From assembly GCF_014202335.1 (NCBI RefSeq), contig NZ_JACHGP010000010.1, positions 304,272-368,271 of the forward strand: DNA of 64,000 nt, given 5' to 3'. This stretch comes from Mycobacterium sp. AZCC_0083. GTDB taxonomy: Bacteria > Actinomycetota > Actinomycetes > Mycobacteriales > Mycobacteriaceae. The notes below the pieces were generated by a model, which was not told the origin of the DNA, did not search any database, and worked only from the letters and a program-made list of their open reading frames with translations. Each line of letters starts with the position of its first letter. Positions within the stretch are counted from its first letter, which is position 1. A program made the position numbers and the translations under genes. Positions 59,192 to 64,000 of the stretch are shown here, one piece after another.

Positions 59192-59959
59192 GTGATGGCA
59201 GTAAGCCCAGCCGCGACCACGCACATCACCCGCCCCCGCACGGTCCTTGCGTCGTTGGGCACGGTGCTGTGCGTCGCTACCGGAGTGATCTGCCACCAGG
59301 CGCCAGCGCAGGCCGCTCCCGACAACTGCCCGGCGACTGCCGCCGCCGCCTACCAATGGGGCGCGCCGAACAAATCCGACGATTTCGACGACCCATCGTC
59401 GCTTGCCGGTTGGAACCTTTACGACGGTCCGGGACACGCCGGAAACGGCCGCCGGACTCCCAGTGCGGTTTCCGTCGACGACGGCGTGTTGACGATCACG
59501 GGCGACTCCCGGGGTAATTCCGAGGGAATGTCGTGGAGCCCAGGTCAGACGTTCGGCCGCTGGGAAGTGTGCGTGAAATCGCCTGCGGCGTCACCGAACT
59601 ACCATTCCGTGCAGCTGCTGTGGCCGGACCGGCGGGGTGGTGGCGAAGTCGACTTCATGGAAATTGCCGATCCCACGCGGCAGAGCGTCGACGCCTTTGT
59701 TCACTACGGCGACCGGCAAGAAGCCGGCCATATCCGGATAGACGCCACGCAGTGGCACAGCTGGGCTGTCGAGTGGAGTCCTCAGCGGATTGCGATGTTC
59801 GTCGACGGTGCGCAATGGTGGGACACCACCAACGCGGCGCACATCCCAACCGGTCTGATGAGGATGTGTATGCAGCTCGACAATTTCGGCGGCGACGTCA
59901 GCCAGGGTGGTCAGCAGATCGTCGATTGGGCACGCCAGTATCCACTCGTCGAAACCTGA
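59192..59959 (+). CDS. Secreted GH16 glycoside hydrolase
   Basis: A 255-residue beta-jelly-roll hydrolase with a signal peptide (VLASLGTVLCVATGVICHQAPAQA). The GH16 catalytic motif is GEVDFMEIAD (nucleophile Glu ~152, Asp ~154, acid/base Glu ~157). The start is GTG 59192, or ATG 59195. GH16 enzymes cleave beta-1,3/1,4-glucans, galactans and related chains. Probably cleaves the locus polymer or a related wall glycan. Confidence 0.88.
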   Translation: MMAVSPAATTHITRPRTVLASLGTVLCVATGVICHQAPAQAAPDNCPATAAAAYQWGAPNKSDDFDDPSSLAGWNLYDGPGHAGNGRRTPSAVSVDDGVLTITGDSRGNSEGMSWSPGQTFGRWEVCVKSPAASPNYHSVQLLWPDRRGGGEVDFMEIADPTRQSVDAFVHYGDRQEAGHIRIDATQWHSWAVEWSPQRIAMFVDGAQWWDTTNAAHIPTGLMRMCMQLDNFGGDVSQGGQQIVDWARQYPLVET

Positions 59960-59978
59960 GTATGGGCCAGCGCCGGAT

Positions 59979-60938
59979 TCATGCTGATGCCGACGACGGA
60001 ATCATCACCGTCGCGACGAGGCCCCGATGATCCGAACCGGGAATCTCGATCGTGCGCAGCGAGGTCGCGGTGCAGCCGCGAGTCAGTACGTGATCGATGG
60101 CAATGAATGGCGGTAGCCGCCAGTCGGCCGGGAAGGTGGGCTTGATACCTGCCCCGGATTGCTCGGCTGCATCCCGGTAGCCATTGTGCAGCAGGCTGCG
60201 AAATGGGCGCATGTCCATGGTGCTGTTGAGGTCTCCCGCAACGACCACAGCACCGCCGCCCGCCCCCTCGGCGACCTCATCCAAGGTAACCGGCAGACGA
60301 CCCATGTCACGACGCCAGTCATCGATCGGCTGCGGCCAGGGACCGGGTAGGTGCACGACAAGGACACTGGGATCGATTGAAGTGCCCGCGACCCGTATTC
60401 GCGCGCTTACGAACGCCATGCTGTAACCGTCGATCCGCCTCGTGTCGTGCATCGGGAACCGACTCCACAAGCCGACTCCAGAAGCCCCCGCCCGTGGATC
60501 GAGCCACCGGTACTGGAATGTCGCATCCAACCCAGCTGCGGATAGGCGGTCAACTTCTCTGGGCGTGAGCTCTTGGAATGCGAGAACATCCGCCTGTGCC
60601 TCAGCCGATCTCACGAGATGGCCTGGATCGGCCAACCCGTTACGGAGGTTCGCCGTAATCACCCGAACGACGACGCCCTCGGTGTGTGTGACATCCGAAC
60701 GCAGGTACAGAGGAACCTCGACCGCTAGCGTCGCAACAGTCAACACGAGGGCGACCATAGCGAGAATCCAGCTCCCAGCCAGGACCAGCAAGACCACAGC
60801 CACGAGTCCGCAGAGCATCAGGTACGGCGAAAGCGCCGCCGTGAACATCACGACGTGGTTGGTGACCGGTAGATGCCGGGACACGAAGGCCCAACACGCA
60901 ATGCCGAGCGCGACGAGGCCGATTGCCGTCTTGAGCAC
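59979..60938 (-). CDS. Membrane-anchored endonuclease/exonuclease/phosphatase-family protein
   Basis: A 319-residue protein. Three N-terminal membrane helices (residues 1-78) precede an EEP domain. It has RVITANLRNG, a metal-binding Glu in VLAFQELTP, the Asp-Asn pair in VVVAGDLNSTMDMRPFR, IDHVLTRG and the catalytic SDHRGLVATV. The extracellular EEP domain could be a phosphodiesterase, lipid phosphatase or nuclease. It is convergent with the GH16 gene. Confidence 0.85.
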   Translation of the reverse strand: MLKTAIGLVALGIACWAFVSRHLPVTNHVVMFTAALSPYLMLCGLVAVVLLVLAGSWILAMVALVLTVATLAVEVPLYLRSDVTHTEGVVVRVITANLRNGLADPGHLVRSAEAQADVLAFQELTPREVDRLSAAGLDATFQYRWLDPRAGASGVGLWSRFPMHDTRRIDGYSMAFVSARIRVAGTSIDPSVLVVHLPGPWPQPIDDWRRDMGRLPVTLDEVAEGAGGGAVVVAGDLNSTMDMRPFRSLLHNGYRDAAEQSGAGIKPTFPADWRLPPFIAIDHVLTRGCTATSLRTIEIPGSDHRGLVATVMIPSSASA

Positions 60939-61092
60939 CTACTGAATCGTAGATAGCTGGTTCGGTTTTAGTGCCTTGTTGGGAACCGGCGCTCCCACCT
61001 CTGGGCTCATCGTCGGTTAGTGTGCCCGGGCCACCTGCGGCGGCGGTAATCTCGTTTCAGATAGCTGACCGCGATGTGAGGGGAGCGGGGTC

Positions 61093-62166
61093 GTGGGGTT
61101 GCCGCGCGACGTTAGTCCGTATGGGTCGCAGACCGTGATGGGTCCTGGCTGGCCGAATGTCGAGGAGGAGCAACTCGCCTCGGCGGCGGCCGAATACACG
61201 CAGTTCGCGACGAAGCTGACGGGTTCCGTCGTGCCGTTGCAGCAGAGCCAACTGCAGGCGCTCGCGGCGCAGTGGACGGGTGTCGGTTCGGTGGCCGCGT
61301 CTGGCGAAGCCACTTCGATCATCGCAGGTCACGAGGCCAACGCTGCCCACGCGGCGGCCATCGCGCTCAAACTGCAGACCATGGAGGCCAGCGTCGCCAA
61401 GACGAAGGCGCTCGTCAACGCGACGGCTGAAGAGGTCCAGCAGGAGTGCATGGCGATCGAGGCAGGGGCCGCGCTGGTCGGCAACGCCGAGGCGCTGATC
61501 CAGAGCCGCATCAAGATGGGCCTTTCGCAGAACATCGCCTACGTCACCGAAGGCGCGGCCGAGATGGCCAACGGGCTCGGGGTGCCGCCGAGCATGCCCA
61601 GCACCGGCGCCCCTCCTGGCACGGCGCAGGCCAGCCAGGCCGCCAGCAAGGGTTCCGAGCAGATGATGCAGATGATGATGCAGATGGGCCAGATGGCCAT
61701 GCAGCTCCCGCAGCAGCTGATGCAGGCTCCGCAGCAGCTGATGCAGCAGGTATCACAACCGCTGCAGCAGCTCACCTCGATGTTCGGGGGCAAGGGCGGC
61801 TCGAGCGGGGGCCTGGGTGGCGCGAGCCCCTTCCCTGCGTTCTCCAACCACCCGTTGGCAGGCGGCTCCGGCGCGGGCGGCGGAGGCGGCCTCGTCAAGG
61901 CCGCCTCGTTGCCAGGAGCGGGTGGCTCGCCGGCTCAAACTGCGCTGATGTCGAATCTGGTGGGGACCTCGGACGTCGCGGTGCGGCCTGCGGGCGCGGG
62001 CACTGGTGCCGTCGGCGGGGTCGCCCCGGTTGGAGCAGGCATGGGTGGCGGTATGGCTGGCGGCATGGGCCAGCGTGGTGAGAGCGGTGGAGGCCACGCG
62101 ACTTCACTGGCGCAGCCGCCTGCGCTCGAATACGACTTGGGTGATGAGGTTGACGATGACTGGTGA
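61093..62166 (+). CDS. ESX-substrate-like helical protein with disordered Gly/Met/Gln tail
   Basis: A 357-residue protein with GTG start. The N-terminal ~160 residues are Ala-rich amphipathic helices (LQALAAQWTGVGSVAASGEATSII, HEANAAHAAAIALKLQ, AEEVQQECMAIEAGAA) that resemble the PPE/EspB-type four-helix hairpin of type VII substrates, including a central W-x-G (WTG). The next ~60 residues are rich in Gln/Met (MMQMMMQMGQMAMQ), and the C-terminal ~130 residues are Gly-rich. The pairing with the next gene also fits ESX substrates. Secretion is inferred. Confidence 0.65.
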   Translation: MGLPRDVSPYGSQTVMGPGWPNVEEEQLASAAAEYTQFATKLTGSVVPLQQSQLQALAAQWTGVGSVAASGEATSIIAGHEANAAHAAAIALKLQTMEASVAKTKALVNATAEEVQQECMAIEAGAALVGNAEALIQSRIKMGLSQNIAYVTEGAAEMANGLGVPPSMPSTGAPPGTAQASQAASKGSEQMMQMMMQMGQMAMQLPQQLMQAPQQLMQQVSQPLQQLTSMFGGKGGSSGGLGGASPFPAFSNHPLAGGSGAGGGGGLVKAASLPGAGGSPAQTALMSNLVGTSDVAVRPAGAGTGAVGGVAPVGAGMGGGMAGGMGQRGESGGGHATSLAQPPALEYDLGDEVDDDW

Positions 62167-62184
62167 GTCGGGAGGTATGCGCTG

Positions 62185-62922
62185 ATGGGTGGCCTACAGA
62201 CGCCGGAGAACATTTCCTGGAATCCCGCGTCGGTCGAGATGCCGCCGATGCCGTCGATTGCGCCAGGCGAGGACGCGATGAGCATGACGATCGCCGCCGT
62301 GCTGCCGACGTTGGCTGCACCGCTCGCTGCCAATGTGACTGCCCTGCAGGCGAAGGAGACGATGTTCTCAGGCAAGGTCACCTCGGCCCAGTCGGCGTAT
62401 GACAATGCCGACGACCAGGGCGGCCAGGCGGTCGGCCAGCTGTCGAGCATGATCGGGAAGGTCGGCGAGATGGCGTCCAAGGCCGGTGAATCGGCCGGTG
62501 GCGGTTCCGGTGGTGGCGGCGGCATCTTCGGGTCGCTGATGGAGCAGGTCATGAAGGCTGCTCAGAGCGGTGGGCAGGGCGGCGGCCAAGAACCGGGCGC
62601 CCAGCCCGACCAGCCGCAGGCTGGGCAACCGGCGCCCGCGCAGCCGGCCTCCGGCCAGGGCGCGGGTGGTCAGGGCGGCGGTGGCCAGGGAGGACCGGCC
62701 GGTGCTCCGCAACCACAGTCCAAAGAGGGTGACGGGCCCCGCCAGGAACCCGCACCGAAGCCCGAGCACCACGACGACCCCACACAGCAGCCTTCGCACG
62801 CCGAACAGCCCCCCAAGAGTGCTGCGGGACCTGGTGTGCGCGAGCCCAATGCGGGTCCCGCGCCGGTAGCACCGCCCGAGCCGCCGAGGCACGGCGACGA
62901 CGACATCAGGCGCAGGTTGTAA
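62185..62922 (+). CDS. ESX-associated small-domain protein with disordered tail
   Basis: A 245-residue protein 18 bp after the previous gene. An N-terminal helical domain of ~110 residues (MSMTIAAVLPTLAAPLAANVTALQAKETMFSGKVTSAQSAYDNAD) resembles EspC/WXG100-type proteins without a clear WxG. It is followed by a Gly/Gln/Pro-rich unstructured tail. Likely a partner of the upstream protein. Confidence 0.6.
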   Translation: MGGLQTPENISWNPASVEMPPMPSIAPGEDAMSMTIAAVLPTLAAPLAANVTALQAKETMFSGKVTSAQSAYDNADDQGGQAVGQLSSMIGKVGEMASKAGESAGGGSGGGGGIFGSLMEQVMKAAQSGGQGGGQEPGAQPDQPQAGQPAPAQPASGQGAGGQGGGGQGGPAGAPQPQSKEGDGPRQEPAPKPEHHDDPTQQPSHAEQPPKSAAGPGVREPNAGPAPVAPPEPPRHGDDDIRRRL

Positions 62923-63015
62923 CGCGCCACGTCTCGTCTGCCACGCTCGCCTATTACCCTCATTAGCGATGCATGGGGGTTGTGTAGTGAGCGCTAGAGA
63001 TGCGGCGGTGCGGGC

Positions 63016-63785
63016 ATGAGTTCGCCTCCGCCACCGTGGGAGTCGCATCCGCCGTTGGAGGATGAGGGCTTCTACGGAGCCGGTACCGATGCCGACCCGA
63101 CGCGGACACGGGACCGGTGCACGTCGTGATGCCGACGGACGAGGACGTCGCACACGTCGAAGACGTTGCCGTTGAACAGAGTTACTACCCGCCGCCCGTC
63201 GACGACACGGACTTCGAGGAAACCCGCCCCGTGCCGTGGCCGCAGGCCTACCGCCCGCCGCCGCCCGAGCAGGACACCTTCGCGGGCCGCTTCACGGCGC
63301 CCCTGACGGTTGATCCACGCACGACGCCGGTCAAGTCCGACGGCGTCCGTCTTGGCCCCATCGTCGCCGGCGTGGCCGGTGTGCTTGCCATTGGGTTGGC
63401 GGCCTGGCTGTTCTGGCCGTCATCGGAAGCCGGGGATTCGTCGAACACCGCGTCGACGACGCCGACGACCACCGAGAAGCCGGCCGTCACCGAAGCGCAG
63501 GCGAAGCTGCAGCGGCTCCTGCCACCCGGTTATCCGTCGAATTCGTGCAAAAAGGTCGAGCCGCCGAAAGATGTACTGGCGCAGGTCGACTGCACGCAGA
63601 ACGCCGACACCGACGGCCCACCGTCGGCCACCTACACGCTGGTGCGGGACAAGGCCGCATTGCAGGCCGCGTTCGATGGCGTCGCACGCGGCGCCGCCGT
63701 GGTGAACTGCCCCGGCAACATCCAGTCAACTGTTCTCTGCCCGACAGGCGTGTCGAAGGCGGTTGGAGAATTGTGTCGGCGATGA
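63016..63785 (+). pseudogene. Damaged membrane-anchored protein (frameshift near 63116, altered C terminus)
   Basis: The frame from the ATG at 63016 encodes MSSPPPPWESHPPLEDEGFY and on, a beginning typical for a mycobacterial proline-rich membrane protein, but ends at 63127. The rest continues in another frame from about 63117 (VMPTDEDVAHVEDV, then Pro-rich, one helix GPIVAGVAGVLAIGLAAWLFW, and an extracellular domain with Cys). Restoring one base near 63116 would join them. The C terminus departs from the expected family end after NCPGNIQS. Alternatively 63129-63785 is a short translated gene with a TGATG coupling to the upstream frame. Confidence 0.55.
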
Positions 63786-63932
63786 TGGGGGCGATGGTCG
63801 TGAGGTAGGTGGGAGCCGGGATGGTTGGTGATTCGGCTGATGGGTTGGACTCTTCATTTTTATGATTTCCGCCAGCGGTTCGTATCGTGGACGACGTGGT
63901 TCCAGGGTTAGACATCCCAGGTTCGTAAGGTG
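63786..63932. other. Gap with no gene, possible rearrangement junction
   Basis: No gene seen. The base composition changes after ~63730 (TTCATTTTTATGATTTCCG). It separates the damaged gene from the partial frame at the right edge. Confidence 0.4.
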
Positions 63933-64000
63933 TCAAGCGGCTTTGGCGGGTTGGCGGTGTGCCCAGGCGGTGTGTTCGTCGTAGGTGCTGTGGTGGCGGA
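63933..64000 (-). CDS. Possible C-terminal end of a gene running off the window
   Basis: On the minus strand the frame ends RHHSTYDEHTAWAHRQPAKAA then stop. With the neighbouring gene damaged at a nearby point, this could be the end of a transposase, but 21 residues are too few for a family call. Confidence 0.3.
   Translation of the reverse strand, partial: RHHSTYDEHTAWAHRQPAKAA

Overview
The window is high-GC actinobacterial DNA and almost certainly comes from a mycobacterium, most likely a rapidly growing Mycolicibacterium-type species. The evidence is the gene order of the cholesterol ring-degradation (KstR2) and side-chain (KstR) regulons, FadE/FadD paralogues, an F420-dependent Ddn pair, a PGRS-type glycine-rich surface protein and ESX-like substrates. 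Names such as fadE30 and ipdA rest on protein motifs plus conserved gene order recalled from M. tuberculosis; no database search was run.

Region 1 (1-5175): the end of an MFS transporter overlapping a 3-hydroxybutyrate-dehydrogenase-like SDR, a DUF4407 membrane/coiled-coil protein, a PLP aminotransferase, and a divergent ArsR / DUF1330 pair sharing a palindromic operator. Region 2 (5172-34865): the steroid catabolic island. fadE33-fadE32-fadE31-fadD3 diverge from fadE30-ipdF. kstR2-fadA6, ipdC-ipdB-ipdA-echA20 and two divergent SDRs follow, with KstR2-type boxes at 9806, 15183 and 23947. fadA5 diverges from cyp125-fadE28-fadE29-chsH2-chsH1-ltp2 across two KstR-type boxes (28700, 28779). Together these activate and shorten the sterol side chain, cleave it to androstenedione, and degrade the C/D-ring remnant (HIP). 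The island is interrupted by unrelated cargo: a two-component system with a DUF4153-type membrane protein, a DUF559-type nuclease gene framed by 46-bp hairpin repeats, a SatD-like/membrane pair with three evenly spaced palindromes, and a YihY-type membrane protein.

Region 3 (34866-59959): an accessory cell-surface locus. It contains two LuxR-type regulators with degenerate receivers plus a decayed third copy. Each is followed by a related ~55-bp element that lies upstream of, respectively, a repeat-rich surface protein, a glycan biosynthesis operon and a PGRS protein. The operon encodes a second-type GlmS, two GT2 glycosyltransferases, a GalE-like epimerase, a NodB-type deacetylase, a Wzx-like flippase and a large polymerase-like membrane protein. 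It continues without a break into a stand-alone adenylation domain, a carrier protein, a flavin amine oxidase, a KamA-like radical SAM aminomutase and a GNAT-like protein, then a GH39-like hydrolase. I infer an exported aminosugar polymer that may be decorated with beta-lysine or a related beta-amino acid. This is the best candidate for an undescribed system here.

Region 4 (59979-64000): a membrane-anchored endonuclease/exonuclease/phosphatase-family protein, two ESX-substrate-like proteins, and a damaged membrane-protein gene next to a probable rearrangement junction at the right edge.
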